NCBI RefSeq assembly: GCF_004681965.1
Contig: NZ_SMLL01000007.1
Span: forward strand, 310,001-374,000
Direction: 5' to 3'
DNA length: 64,000 bases
Origin: Ramlibacter rhizophilus
Lineage (GTDB): Bacteria > Pseudomonadota > Gammaproteobacteria > Burkholderiales > Burkholderiaceae_C
How positions within the stretch are numbered: position 1 is the stretch's first letter; every line of letters begins with the position of its first letter. Shown piece by piece: positions 33,823 through 49,098 of the stretch. The notes beneath the pieces were generated by a model. That model did no database searches and was not told the DNA's origin. It saw only the letters and a program-made list of their open reading frames with translations. The translations under genes and the position numbers were made by a program.

Positions 33823-34529
33823 GCCGTCCAGCGCCATGCAGCCAAACCCAGTCCCAGGAGGATCACTGCGCAGCTCACGAACCGGAGGATCGCCTCCAGC
33901 TGCTGCATCTGGACACGGTCGCTCCCGGATGCAGAGCCGCCCGCCGTGGATCGCTTGAGGGCCTTGTAGGGCCGCGAGGCCGTGATTTCGACGAGGCTCA
34001 GCGCGCCGGCCGCAGCGGCGACGAGCAGGGCCGCGAAGCTGATGCTGTTGGTCTGCAGGACATAGCCCGCCAGCACCGGCAGCGCGCCCCAGGACAGCGC
34101 GAACCAGCCATCGGTGTGGAAGCGCCCCTCGAACCACTCGAGGTTGTAGGCCAGCAGGAAGAAGCCCTCCAGGATCGCGATCCACCAGAGCAGAGGGGCC
34201 GGCCCAAGCAGGTACGGCAGGCCGATGGCGTAGGCGGTGGCAATGGACACGAGCGCGAGCAGCCGCAGCTGCCGCTTGGAGAAGACGTCACCCCATGGCT
34301 TGATCGCGCGGCTGCCCAGTGCGTCGAGCGCGTGGGCCCCGATTCCCAATGCGAGGAAATAGATGCCCGCAAGCGCTGCCACCCGATCCCAATGGACAAG
34401 CTCGGCCAGCATGGCGCCGATGACGGTGAACGCGAGGACCATCCCCGTGTAGGGAAGGAAAAGCAGTCCCACGGCGGCGCGAAACCGCGGCGATCCAACC
34501 CTGGGGACGAACCATTCATTCAGCCTCAT
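33819..34529 (-). CDS. UbiA-like membrane prenyltransferase
   Basis: 236 aa with seven to eight hydrophobic segments. The first UbiA position reads GIGAHALDALGSR, with the two aspartate-type positions only partly matching the usual NDxxDxxxD, and the second loop has YNLEWFEGRFHTD. It is shorter than UbiA/MenA (about 290 aa). It may be a divergent UbiA-superfamily enzyme or a relative that lost activity. It overlaps the polyprenyl synthetase gene, the natural partner. Confidence 0.68.
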   Translation of the reverse strand: MRLNEWFVPRVGSPRFRAAVGLLFLPYTGMVLAFTVIGAMLAELVHWDRVAALAGIYFLALGIGAHALDALGSRAIKPWGDVFSKRQLRLLALVSIATAYAIGLPYLLGPAPLLWWIAILEGFFLLAYNLEWFEGRFHTDGWFALSWGALPVLAGYVLQTNSISFAALLVAAAAGALSLVEITASRPYKALKRSTAGGSASGSDRVQMQQLEAILRFVSCAVILLGLGLAAWRWTA

Positions 34530-34640
34530 GCGGGGCTCCCGGAGTGCGCATCCCCGACAAGTCGTGGAGCCGCCTTCATTGTCTTCCAGCTTGCGGTCCC
34601 CAGGCCGTGACCTGCCGTCCGGCCGCCCTGTCCACTGTCC

Positions 34641-34898
34641 CTAGCGCTTCGGCCGGTTCTTCTGGATGATGGCCACCAGGATGAGCCCATAGGCGATCAC
34701 GCGCAGCGAGTAGATCATGGGATCCAGTTCGTTCGAATTGGCCAGGAGCCCCAGCGTCAGCCGGTTGCCCGCCTCGATCCAGAAGGACAGTGCGAAGAAG
34801 AGGAAGAAGCGGTCGCCGGAACGCCGCCAGAACCTGAAGAAGAACAGGCCGACGAGGAGCGAGCCCAGGGCGATGGCGCCGATCAGTATCTGGTTCAT
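34641..34898 (-). CDS. DUF5985 membrane protein, 85 aa
   Basis: MNQILIGAIALGSLLVGLFF, then FFRFWRRSGDRFFLFFALSF, WIEAGNRLTL and a third span (VIAYGLILVAII). Three spans with a basic, Arg-rich loop between the first two. It shares the layout of its neighbour (FFRFWRRSGDR versus LFRGWRASRAR), so they are paralogues and probably paired subunits. The start is 4 bp after the neighbour's stop. Confidence 0.75.
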   Translation of the reverse strand: MNQILIGAIALGSLLVGLFFFRFWRRSGDRFFLFFALSFWIEAGNRLTLGLLANSNELDPMIYSLRVIAYGLILVAIIQKNRPKR

Positions 34899-34902
34899 GT
34901 CT

Positions 34903-35160
34903 TCACTCCTCGTCCCAGATCAGCCCGAACAGCAGCAGCGTCACCGCCGTGAGCGCCATGACCAGACGCCAGCTGCTCAGGTCGGCCGTCGGAAACAACA
35001 GCTTGTCGGCCACGAGCAGGAAGTTGTTGACCGTCATCGCGCCGAAGCACATGGCGCTCCAGAACAGCAGCCGCGCCCGGCTGGCGCGCCAGCCGCGAAA
35101 GAGGAACAGGAAGCACGCCAGCGAAGTCAGGGCGCACAGAAAGTAAATGGTTGCCGCCAT
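34903..35160 (-). CDS. DUF5985 membrane protein, 85 aa (paralogue)
   Basis: MAATIYFLCALTSLACFLFL, the loop FRGWRASRARLLFWSAMCFG, VNNFLLVADKLL and VMALTAVTLLLFGLIW. Same length and three-span layout as the neighbour at 34641, suggesting a heteromeric membrane pair. The ATG overlaps the upstream putative winged-helix gene as TAATG, and AAGGA sits 7 bp before it. Confidence 0.75.
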   Translation of the reverse strand: MAATIYFLCALTSLACFLFLFRGWRASRARLLFWSAMCFGAMTVNNFLLVADKLLFPTADLSSWRLVMALTAVTLLLFGLIWDEE

Positions 35161-35549
35161 TAGGAGTCCTTGCGCCAGCGGAATGCGTCCGCGAACTGTT
35201 GCGCCCGCTTGTCACCTTTTCCGTGGATCAACGTGGCCACCGTGACCACGTCGGCGGCGTAGTGGGCAGCCAGCCGGTCCAGCAGTGCAGCCAGCTCGGG
35301 CGAGACCGGTTGGTAGCGATACGCGCGTTCGGCACCTTCCGCGGCCACCGCTACGCCGTTGGCGACCGCCGATTCGAGCAGCGGAGCCGAATCCGACTCC
35401 GAGACGTAGAGCCGGCGCGCCATTTCCTGCGTCGACCAGGCGCGCTCGGGCTCGGCGCGCATCAGCAGGATGCCTTCGAGGTAAGGCACCGAGGGGATGT
35501 TCGAGACGATGTATCGCCGAAGTTCCGGCGGCAGCTCGGGCCGACTCAC
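35160..35549 (-). CDS. putative winged-helix protein of the DUF5985 operon
   Basis: 129 aa from the GTG at 35549 (uncertain; the open frame extends to 35723 but no ATG lies near the conserved part). The middle, AWSTQEMARRLYVSESDSAP followed by LLESAVANGVAVAAE, reads like a winged helix-turn-helix, and the end is helical (LAAHYAADVVTVATLIHGKG). It may regulate the two membrane proteins behind it, or the giant kinase gene across the divergent gap. Confidence 0.6.
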   Translation of the reverse strand: MSRPELPPELRRYIVSNIPSVPYLEGILLMRAEPERAWSTQEMARRLYVSESDSAPLLESAVANGVAVAAEGAERAYRYQPVSPELAALLDRLAAHYAADVVTVATLIHGKGDKRAQQFADAFRWRKDS

Positions 35550-35850
35550 TTGGACGAAGCGCTTTCTGGCATAACCCGCTACTCTAGCGCGGGAAAGGTC
35601 TTCGGGCCCTGGCCCAGCAGAGGGAAGTGGGTCGATTTCGCATCCGTTTAACGCCGTGTCGGACGCGGCCCCGTGCCGATGCCGGAACCGTCCTACACCT
35701 CTGCCGTGCGCGAAGTAGGACACTACGCGCCCGCTCTTCCATGGGTTCTTGAAGAGGCCGCGAGTCGGCCGCTGGACAGGCCCTGCGCTCCACGCTGCCT
35801 GGCAGTGTGCGGAGCGCCCCCCGCAGCTATCACCACAACACGGACTTGCA
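35550..35850. other. divergent intergenic region before the poly-HAMP kinase
   Basis: About 300 bp between the putative winged-helix gene and the giant kinase. Both could extend into it (the minus frame to 35723, the plus frame from 35749), which would leave only 25 bp. I see no clear promoter boxes. No repeat was found. Confidence 0.35.
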
Positions 35851-42471
<6,621 letters not shown>

Positions 42472-42476
42472 AAACC

Positions 42477-43823
42477 ATGCCCTCCCATTGCGACGACACG
42501 AACAAGGCCGCCGCGATCGAGCCGGTGGACGCCAGGCCCGTCAACATCCTCATCGTCGACGACGAGCCGCGGAACCTGACGGTGCTCGAGTCGATCCTCG
42601 ACCAGCCCGACTACCGGCTGGTGCGCGCCAACTCGGGCGACGAAGCGCTGCTCGCCCTGATGGCCGATCAGTTCGCGGTGCTGGTGCTCGATATCCGGAT
42701 GCCGGGCATGTCGGGGTTCGAGCTGGCCCAGATGGTGAAGGAGCGCCGGCGCACCGCGCGCGTGCCGATCATCTTCCTGACCGCCTACTACAACGAAGAC
42801 CAGCACATGCTGGAGGGATACGGCAGCGGCGCGGTGGACTACCTGCACAAGCCGGTGAACCCGGCCGTGCTCCGCTCGAAGGTCGCCGTGTTCGCCGAGC
42901 TGTACCGCCAGGGGCGCGAGCTGGAGCAGATCAACCGACGGCTGGAAGAGGAGGTGGCCGAGCGCAGGCGCACCGAAATGCGCCTGCAGGAATTGAACGA
43001 GACCCTCGACCGGCGCGTCACCGAGCGCACCCGGGCCCTGAACGACAGCGAGGCGCAGCTGCGCCAGGCCAGCCGGCGCAAGGACGAATTCCTGGCCACG
43101 CTGGCCCACGAGCTGCGCAACCCGCTGGCGCCGGTACGCAGCGCCCTGCACCTGTTGCGGCTCACGTCCTCCGGTGACGCTCGACAGGTGCGGGCGACGC
43201 AGGTCATGGAGCGGCAGGTGCAGCTCATGACGCGCCTCATCGATGACCTGATGGACGTCGGCCGGATCACCCAGGGGAAGATCGAGCTGCAGCAGGAAAT
43301 GCTCGAGATCGGCACCGTGATCCAGGACGCGATCGAGATGGTGCAGCCGCTCATCACCGAGCTCGAACATGAACTGGTCGTGCGCCGGCCGCCCGAGGCC
43401 GTGCTGCTGAAGGTGGACCGCACCCGTATGGCGCAGGTGCTGCTCAACCTGCTCCACAACGCGGCCAAGTACATGGACCCTCGCGGACTGATCGACCTGA
43501 CGGTCTCGCTCCAGGAAGCCTCCGTCCAGCTCAGCGTCCGCGACCGGGGCGTGGGGATCCCACCGGATCGCCTGGGCGAGGTGTTCGAACTCTTCTCGCA
43601 GGTCGAGTCGACCCTGTCACGCGCGCGCGGCGGCCTGGGGATCGGTCTGGCCCTCACCCAGCGGCTCGTGGCATTGCACGGTGGATCGATCGAGGCCTTT
43701 AGCGAGGGCAGCGGCCATGGCAGCGAGTTCGTCGTGCGGCTGCCGCTTTCTAGCGTGCCATCCCCAGCCGATCCAGCACCAGCACCACACCCCCGTAGGC
43801 CAGCGCCGTTGCCAGGCAGCTGA
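42477..43823 (+). CDS. receiver-histidine kinase hybrid
   Basis: 448 aa. An N-terminal receiver (VNILIVDDEPRN, phospho-aspartate at residue 72 in VLVLDIRMPGMSG, LHKPVNP) leads by a coiled coil (about 145-200) to HisKA, with His211 in LATLAHELRNPLAPVRSA, and an HATPase (LLHNAAKYMDPRG, DRGVGIPPDR, GGLGIGLALTQR). No transmembrane part. Such receiver-first kinases usually take phosphate from another kinase, so the giant kinase 5 bp upstream is the natural donor. The last 24 residues (SSVPSPADPAPAPHPRRP...) overlap the convergent DUF3147 gene by 74 bp and may be a read-through tail. Confidence 0.9.
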   Translation: MPSHCDDTNKAAAIEPVDARPVNILIVDDEPRNLTVLESILDQPDYRLVRANSGDEALLALMADQFAVLVLDIRMPGMSGFELAQMVKERRRTARVPIIFLTAYYNEDQHMLEGYGSGAVDYLHKPVNPAVLRSKVAVFAELYRQGRELEQINRRLEEEVAERRRTEMRLQELNETLDRRVTERTRALNDSEAQLRQASRRKDEFLATLAHELRNPLAPVRSALHLLRLTSSGDARQVRATQVMERQVQLMTRLIDDLMDVGRITQGKIELQQEMLEIGTVIQDAIEMVQPLITELEHELVVRRPPEAVLLKVDRTRMAQVLLNLLHNAAKYMDPRGLIDLTVSLQEASVQLSVRDRGVGIPPDRLGEVFELFSQVESTLSRARGGLGIGLALTQRLVALHGGSIEAFSEGSGHGSEFVVRLPLSSVPSPADPAPAPHPRRPAPLPGS

Positions 43824-44100
43824 GCCCCAGGCTGCTCCAGAACGACCAGCCGGCGCGCAGCAGCAGCGGCAGCAGGACGAACAGCAGCAGCGAGGGAATC
43901 ACCAGCCACAGGATGCTGGTGGACAGGCTCGCGATGCGCTCCATCTCGACGCCGTCCACCCACATCCAGACGAAGGCCAGCACGGAGGTCAGCGGCAGGG
44001 CGGCCAGCGCCGCCGCCCACAAGGTGTTGCGCTTGGCGATCTCCGACACGGCCACCACCAGCAGCGCGGTGAGCGCGATCTTGACGGCGTAGGACAGCAT
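43750..44100 (-). CDS. DUF3147 membrane protein, 116 aa
   Basis: Four hydrophobic segments: SYAVKIALTALLVVAVSEIA, TLWAAALAALPLTSVLAFVW, IASLSTSILWLVIPSLLLFV and LGLSCLATALAYGGVVLVLD, with the short acidic loop DGVEMER. The size and pattern match DUF3147 proteins; no function is known. Its 3' end overlaps the kinase coding frame by 74 bp on the opposite strand, and its 5' side is 20 bp from the MFS gene on the same strand. Confidence 0.8.
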   Translation of the reverse strand: MLSYAVKIALTALLVVAVSEIAKRNTLWAAALAALPLTSVLAFVWMWVDGVEMERIASLSTSILWLVIPSLLLFVLLPLLLRAGWSFWSSLGLSCLATALAYGGVVLVLDRLGMAR

Positions 44101-44120
44101 GGCGGGTCCTCCCCGGCTGG

Positions 44121-45311
44121 CTAGGCGCCCCGCAGCGCCAGCCGGCGGCACGCCAGCAGGCCCAGCGCCGGGCCGATGGCCACCGGCAGGAACCACCAGG
44201 CCACGGGCAGGCGGGGCGCAACCCAGGCCATCACCTGCAGGCTGACCACGCTGATCGCGAAGCCGATGCAGTTGGCGATGGTGAGCGCCGATCCCACGTA
44301 GGCGCGTGGCGCGGTGGCGGCGTTCATGGCGGAGAACTGCGGCGAGTCGCCCGCCACCGTGATGCCCCACAGCAGCATGAAGCCCAGGAAGAGGGGCGGG
44401 GGCAAGGCGAAGGCGAGGGGCGAGGTGAGGCAGCACAGGCCCGAGATGCTCAGTTGCCCGAAGGCCACGCGCGCGCTGCCGACATGGCGCGAGAGCTGGC
44501 CGCCCACCACGCAGCCGATGGCCCCTGCGCCGATGACGGCGAAGGACCAGAGCGACACGTCCAGCGCCACGCCGTGCCGCGCCGCGTACGCGGCGAGCAG
44601 CAGCGGGGTGAAGGCCAGCAGGGTGTAGAGCTCCCACATGTGCCCGAAGTAGCCGAAGGCGCTGGCGCGGAAGTCCGCATTGGCGAAGGCCTGGGTGACC
44701 GCGCGCGGCTCGAAGCGCGGCGCCCGCGCGAGGTAGGGCCCTTCGCCCACCGTCTGGTGAAGCAGCACGCCGCCGGCCACCGCGAGCACGGACACCGACA
44801 CGGCCACCGCCTGCCACGCACCGCCCGGCAGTGCGCCGCGCAGCAGGTGGGGCAGCGCCGTGCCCAGCACCAGTGCGCCGATCAGCCACCCCAGCGCGCC
44901 GCCCAGCCCCTCGCGCCACCAGCTCGCCGCGATCTTCATGCCCACGGGATAGATGCCGGCCAGGAAGAATCCGGTGAGAAAGCGCAGGGTGAGCAGGAGG
45001 GCATAACGGCCCCCGTCCAGCTGCGGCAGCACCACGATGGCCGCATTGGCCAGCGCGCCGAGCAGCGCGCAGGCAAGGAACACGTCGCGCGGGCGCCAGC
45101 GGTCGGCGATGTTCAGCAGCGCGAACACCAGCGTGCCGCTGATGAAGCCCAGCTGCACCGCCGAGGTGATGGCGGCGAGCGCCCGGTCGTCCAGCGCCAG
45201 GGCGCGCTCCAGCTCGGGCAGCACGGCGTTGCCGGAAAACCAGAGCGAGGTGCCCGCGAACTGGGCGAGCACGATGACGGGCAGGATGTGGCGGGGCCGG
45301 TCGGAGGGCAT
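44121..45311 (-). CDS. MFS transporter
   Basis: 396 aa with about 12 spans. The first loop contains LWFSGNAVLPELERA, the loop 2-3 region NIADRWRPRDVFLA and the helix-4 region TGFFLAGIYPVGMKIAASWW fit major facilitators. The substrate is unknown. The ATG at 45311 is preferred; the open frame upstream reads through REP-like palindromes (MDPFGLSLSK...), which is not protein. Confidence 0.85.
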   Translation of the reverse strand: MPSDRPRHILPVIVLAQFAGTSLWFSGNAVLPELERALALDDRALAAITSAVQLGFISGTLVFALLNIADRWRPRDVFLACALLGALANAAIVVLPQLDGGRYALLLTLRFLTGFFLAGIYPVGMKIAASWWREGLGGALGWLIGALVLGTALPHLLRGALPGGAWQAVAVSVSVLAVAGGVLLHQTVGEGPYLARAPRFEPRAVTQAFANADFRASAFGYFGHMWELYTLLAFTPLLLAAYAARHGVALDVSLWSFAVIGAGAIGCVVGGQLSRHVGSARVAFGQLSISGLCCLTSPLAFALPPPLFLGFMLLWGITVAGDSPQFSAMNAATAPRAYVGSALTIANCIGFAISVVSLQVMAWVAPRLPVAWWFLPVAIGPALGLLACRRLALRGA

Positions 45312-45395
45312 GCGGATTCGGGCGTGTCCCCGCGCAGCATGCCAGAGCTCGCGACGGGCTGGAGTGTGATGGCACCGCGCGTGCTCGGGGGGAGG

Positions 45396-45650
45396 GGGCT
45401 TCGACAAGCTCAGCCCGAACGGGTCCACCTCCGTTCGCCCTGAGCCTGTCGAAGGGCACGCGCGGGGAGGGGCTTCGACGGGGCTGGCTCAGCCCGAACG
45501 GGTCCACCTCCGTTCGCCCTGAGCCTGTCGCAGGGCATGCGCGGGTAGGGGCTTCGACAGGCTCAGCCCGAACGGGTCCACTTCCGTTCGCCCTGAGCCC
45601 GTCGAAGGGCACGCTCGCGGAAGGGCTTCGAAGGGCCTCAGCCCGACCGG
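45396..45650. repeat. tandem REP-like palindromes, three copies plus a degenerate fourth
   Basis: Copies at 45396-45457, 45470-45535 and 45549-45610, with a decayed one at 45623-45650. Each reads GGCTTCGACARGCTCAGCCC-GAACGG, then a short loop, then CCGTTCGCCCTGAGC-CTGTCGAAGG. The arms pair except for a symmetric CCC/CCC bubble, an asymmetry shared by the other copies in the window. The array fills the gap between the MFS and LysR genes. No coding. Confidence 0.92.
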
Positions 45651-45659
45651 AGCTCCGTC

Positions 45660-46568
45660 TCACCCAGTGAAGATCGGCCGCAGCTGCGGCAGCTCGTCGA
45701 GCATGAAGTCGAAGAAGGCCGCCACGGCCGGCGTGCGACGCATGTCGCGGTGGGCGAGGATGCGCCAGATGCGGGTCAGCTCCGGCACCGGGCCGAGCAC
45801 GCGCACCAGCTGCGGCTCGGCATCGCCCAGCGCCGTGGGAAGCGGCGCGATGCCGATGCCCGACTTCACCGCGTACAGCAGCCCCAGCACGCTGTTGTTG
45901 CGCGCCACCACCTGCCCCGCGGGCGCGACCTGCCGCAGCCACACGGCAGCGCGGTGGCTCGCCATGCTGTCGTCCAGCGACACCAGCGCGTGGCCGGCCA
46001 GCGCCTGCACCGATTCCGGCCGGCCCTGCCGCGCCACGTAGTCGCGGCTGGCATACACGGCCCAGAGCGAGTCCGCGATCTTGCGGCCCACGACGTCCGC
46101 CTCCTCGGTGTCGCCCGAGCGCAGCGCCACGTCCACGTCGCCGCGGGCCAACGAGAGGTAGCGGTCGCTCACGACGAACTCCACGCGGATGGCCGGGTGC
46201 CGCGCATGGAAGCGGTCCAGCAAGCCGGACTGGGTCAGGCGCGGCACCATGGGCTCGGGGCAGGTCAGGCGCACCACGCCGGCCAGGCTGCGCGCCCAGG
46301 CGCCCAGGTGCTGCGTGACGGCCTGGGCGGCCTGCTCGACCTGCTCGGCGCAGGGCAGCAGCGAGCGGCCCAGTTCGGTCAGCGTGTAGCCGCTCGGCTC
46401 GCGCCGGAACAGCACGGCCTGCAGGCGCTTTTCCAGCTCGCGCACGCGCCGGTTCACGGTGGAAGGATCGACGCCCAGCACCGGCGCGGCGGCCAGCGTG
46501 CTGCCGTGGCGGGCCACGGCCAGGAAGTGGCGCAGGTCGTCCCAGTCGTAATCGGGCGGGCTATGCAT
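45660..46568 (-). CDS. LysR family transcriptional regulator
   Basis: 302 aa from ATG 46568. The N-terminal winged helix (DLRHFLAVARHGSTLAAAPV, VDPSTVNRRVRELEKRLQAV) and the C-terminal effector domain (VRLTCPEPMVPRLT, VRVEFVVSDRYLSLARGDVD-like, LVSLDDSMASHRA) are typical. It diverges from the methyltransferase gene at 46661, with 92 bp between, so that gene is a likely target. Confidence 0.9.
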   Translation of the reverse strand: MHSPPDYDWDDLRHFLAVARHGSTLAAAPVLGVDPSTVNRRVRELEKRLQAVLFRREPSGYTLTELGRSLLPCAEQVEQAAQAVTQHLGAWARSLAGVVRLTCPEPMVPRLTQSGLLDRFHARHPAIRVEFVVSDRYLSLARGDVDVALRSGDTEEADVVGRKIADSLWAVYASRDYVARQGRPESVQALAGHALVSLDDSMASHRAAVWLRQVAPAGQVVARNNSVLGLLYAVKSGIGIAPLPTALGDAEPQLVRVLGPVPELTRIWRILAHRDMRRTPAVAAFFDFMLDELPQLRPIFTG

Positions 46569-46660
46569 GGATGCAGACCCCTTGTGCGCGAATGCGTGTT
46601 CCCCCGCGGGCCGCCGGTGACGACCATGGGCTGCACATGCCATCACGCCAGGAGACCGCC

Positions 46661-47524
46661 ATGGAACACGCCCGTCCTTTCGATGCGAACGCCTTCAAGG
46701 AGGCCCAGCGCCGGCAGTGGGACGCCGCCGCGCAGGGCTGGAACGACTATACGCCCGCGCTTCGCGCCTGGCTCTCGCAGGCCACGGCGGCCATGGTCGA
46801 GATGGCCGGCGTGCGCGCCGGGCAGCGGGTGCTCGACCTCGCGGCCGGCGCGGGCGACCAGACGCTGGCGCTGGCCGGGAAGGTCGGCCCGTCCGGGGAG
46901 GTCGTGGCCACGGACATCTCCGAACGCATCCTCGCGTACGCCCGGGCGCGTGCAGAAGGCGCCGGCTTCGCCAATGTCCACACGCGGGCCGCCGATGGCG
47001 AGGCCTTGCCGGGCGACCTGGGGCATTTCGATGCGGCCGTGTGCCGGCTGGGGCTGATGCTGTTCCCGCAGCCGCTGCAGGCGCTGCGCGGGCTGCATGC
47101 CGTCCTGCGGCCCGGCGCGGGCTTCTGCGCCATGGTCTTCTCACGGCCCGAGGCGAACCCCTGCGTCACGACGGTCATGGCCACGGCCTTGCGCCACGCC
47201 GGCCTGCCGCCGCGCGACCCCGCCCAGCCCGGTGGCCTGCTGAGCCTGGGCGCCCCGGGACGGCTGGACGCGCTCATGCGCGAGGCCGGTTTCTCCCAGG
47301 TCGCCAGCACGACGCTGGCCGCGCCCTTCGAGCTGCCCAGCGCCGCGCATTACGTGGGCTTCCTGCGCGCCTCGGCCAGCCCCATCCAGCTGATCCTCTC
47401 GCGCCTGAACGCCGCGGCCGCCGAAGCCGCCTGGGCCGACATCGAGGCCCAGCTGCACCGTTTCGACACCCCGCGGGGCTGGAGCGGCCCCAACGAGCTG
47501 CTGCTCGCCGCCGGCCGCGCCTGA
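46661..47524 (+). CDS. class I SAM-dependent methyltransferase
   Basis: 287 aa. AGGAGAC precedes the ATG at 46661. The SAM site is VLDLAAGAGDQTLALAGKVG, with ATDISERILAYARARAEGAG and later FDAAVCRLGLMLFPQPLQAL as post-I and motif II. The substrate is unknown; the shape is that of UbiE/MenG or small-molecule methyltransferases. Divergent LysR regulator upstream. It ends 126 bp before ychF. Confidence 0.86.
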   Translation: MEHARPFDANAFKEAQRRQWDAAAQGWNDYTPALRAWLSQATAAMVEMAGVRAGQRVLDLAAGAGDQTLALAGKVGPSGEVVATDISERILAYARARAEGAGFANVHTRAADGEALPGDLGHFDAAVCRLGLMLFPQPLQALRGLHAVLRPGAGFCAMVFSRPEANPCVTTVMATALRHAGLPPRDPAQPGGLLSLGAPGRLDALMREAGFSQVASTTLAAPFELPSAAHYVGFLRASASPIQLILSRLNAAAAEAAWADIEAQLHRFDTPRGWSGPNELLLAAGRA

Positions 47525-47650
47525 GGACCGAGGGGGCGGGAGGGGGCGGCCGATACAATCCGCCCATCCCCACCCGACCCCGCGCCGCGTCCCGGCGCCC
47601 GGCTCGCGCGCTGCCGCCGGGGCGGTCGAGCAACCTTCGAGTCACCCTCC

Positions 47651-48745
47651 ATGAGCCTCAAATGCGGCATCGTCGGCCTGCCCAACGTCGGCAAGTCCAC
47701 CCTCTTCAACGCCCTGACCAAGGCCGGCATCGCGGCCGAGAACTATCCCTTCTGCACCATCGAGCCCAACACGGGCGTGGTGGAGGTGCCTGACCCCCGC
47801 CTCGCGCAGCTGGCCGCCATCGTCAAGCCCGAGCGCGTGGTGCCGGCCATCGTCGAGTTCGTGGACATCGCGGGGCTCGTGGCCGGCGCCAGCCAGGGCG
47901 AGGGCCTGGGCAACCAGTTCCTCGCGCACATCCGCGAGACCGACGCCATCGTCAACGTGGTGCGCTGCTTCGAGGACCCCAACGTCATCCACGTGGCCGG
48001 CAAGGTCGATCCCGTGGCCGACATCGAGGTCATCCAGACCGAGCTGTGCCTGGCCGACCTGGGCACGGTGGACAAGGGCCTGCAGCGCGCCACCAAGGCG
48101 GCCAAGAGCGGCAACGACAAGGAAGCGGCCAAGCTGGTCACCCTGCTGGGCCGCGTGCAGGCCGCGCTGAACGAAGGCCAGCCCGCGCGCACGCTGTCGC
48201 TGTCGGCCGAGGAGCAGGCACTCCTCAAGCCGCTGTGCCTCATCACCGCCAAGCCCGCCATGTTCGTGGGCAACGTGGCCGAGGACGGCTTCGAGAACAA
48301 CCCGCTGCTCGACCGGCTGCAGGCCTACGCCGCCACGCAGAACGCGCCCGTGGTGGCCATCTGCGCCAAGATGGAAGCCGACATGGCCGACATGAGCGAG
48401 GAGGACAAGGCGCTCTTCCTGGCCGAGATCGGCCAGACCGAGCCCGGCCTGGACCGCCTCATCCGCGCGGGCTTCCGCCTGCTGGGCCTGCAGACCTACT
48501 TCACCGCCGGCGAGAAGGAAGTGCGCGCCTGGACCATCCACGTCGGCGACACCGCGCCGCAGGCCGCCGGCGCCATCCACGGCGACTTCGAGCGCGGCTT
48601 CATCCGCGCGCAGACCATCGCCTTCGACGACTACGTCCGCCTGGGCGGCGAGCAGGCCGCCAAGGACGCCGGCAAGATGCGCAGCGAAGGCAAGGAGTAC
48701 GTCGTCAAGGATGGCGACGTGATGAACTTCCTGTTCAACGTCTGA
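47651..48745 (+). CDS. ychF: redox-regulated ATPase YchF
   Basis: 364 aa. P-loop GLPNVGKST at residues 9-17, the Switch [22 protein letters not shown], and NVVRCFED fit Obg-family YchF, as does the C-terminal TGS-type domain with [31 protein letters not shown] and [17 protein letters not shown]. It binds the ribosome and prefers ATP to GTP. Upstream of it in many genomes lies pth, which is absent here. Confidence 0.97.
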   Translation: MSLKCGIVGLPNVGKSTLFNALTKAGIAAENYPFCTIEPNTGVVEVPDPRLAQLAAIVKPERVVPAIVEFVDIAGLVAGASQGEGLGNQFLAHIRETDAIVNVVRCFEDPNVIHVAGKVDPVADIEVIQTELCLADLGTVDKGLQRATKAAKSGNDKEAAKLVTLLGRVQAALNEGQPARTLSLSAEEQALLKPLCLITAKPAMFVGNVAEDGFENNPLLDRLQAYAATQNAPVVAICAKMEADMADMSEEDKALFLAEIGQTEPGLDRLIRAGFRLLGLQTYFTAGEKEVRAWTIHVGDTAPQAAGAIHGDFERGFIRAQTIAFDDYVRLGGEQAAKDAGKMRSEGKEYVVKDGDVMNFLFNV

Positions 48746-48755
48746 GGCTCGCGCT

Positions 48756-49061
48756 GGGGCTTCGACAAGCTCAGCCCGGACGGGTGGAGGAGCGACGGGA
48801 ATCCGTTCGCTTAGGCGTTTGTTCACCGCGGCCGAGGCCCCGGTGAAAGACACTTCCGATCAAACACACCCGTTCGCCCTGAGCCTGTCGAAGGGCCCGC
48901 GTGGAGGGTCTCGCGCGATGGGCTTCGACAGGCTCAGCCCGAACGGTTGGGGTCCACCGGGTCCGTAGATGCGCCGTTTGCTGGAGGGTTCTGATCACCA
49001 CGGCCGAGGCCCCGGTGAAAGACACTTCCGAGCAAACACATCCGTTCGCCCTGTCGAAGGG
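48756..49061. repeat. composite REP-like element, duplicated in tandem
   Basis: Two similar units (48756-48896 and 48919-49061), each opening GGGCTTCGACARGCTCAGCC and closing with a TTCGCCCT...GTCGAAGGG arm. Between the arms both contain a 44-nt near-identical core, 48824-48867 and 48997-49040 (CCGAGGCCCCGGTGAAAGAC and ACTTCCGA). The second closing arm has a 6-nt deletion (TTCGCCCTGTCGAAGGG). Fills the gap between ychF and the 2OG oxygenase gene. Confidence 0.85.
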
Positions 49062-49098
49062 CTCGCGCGCTTGTCTCGCGCAGGACTCCCGTGCCGGT

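Noticed and set aside
45312..45428. N-terminal extension of the MFS gene (MDPFGLSLSK...)
   Set aside because: It translates a REP-like palindrome; the MPSDRPRH start at 45311 fits the first membrane helix.
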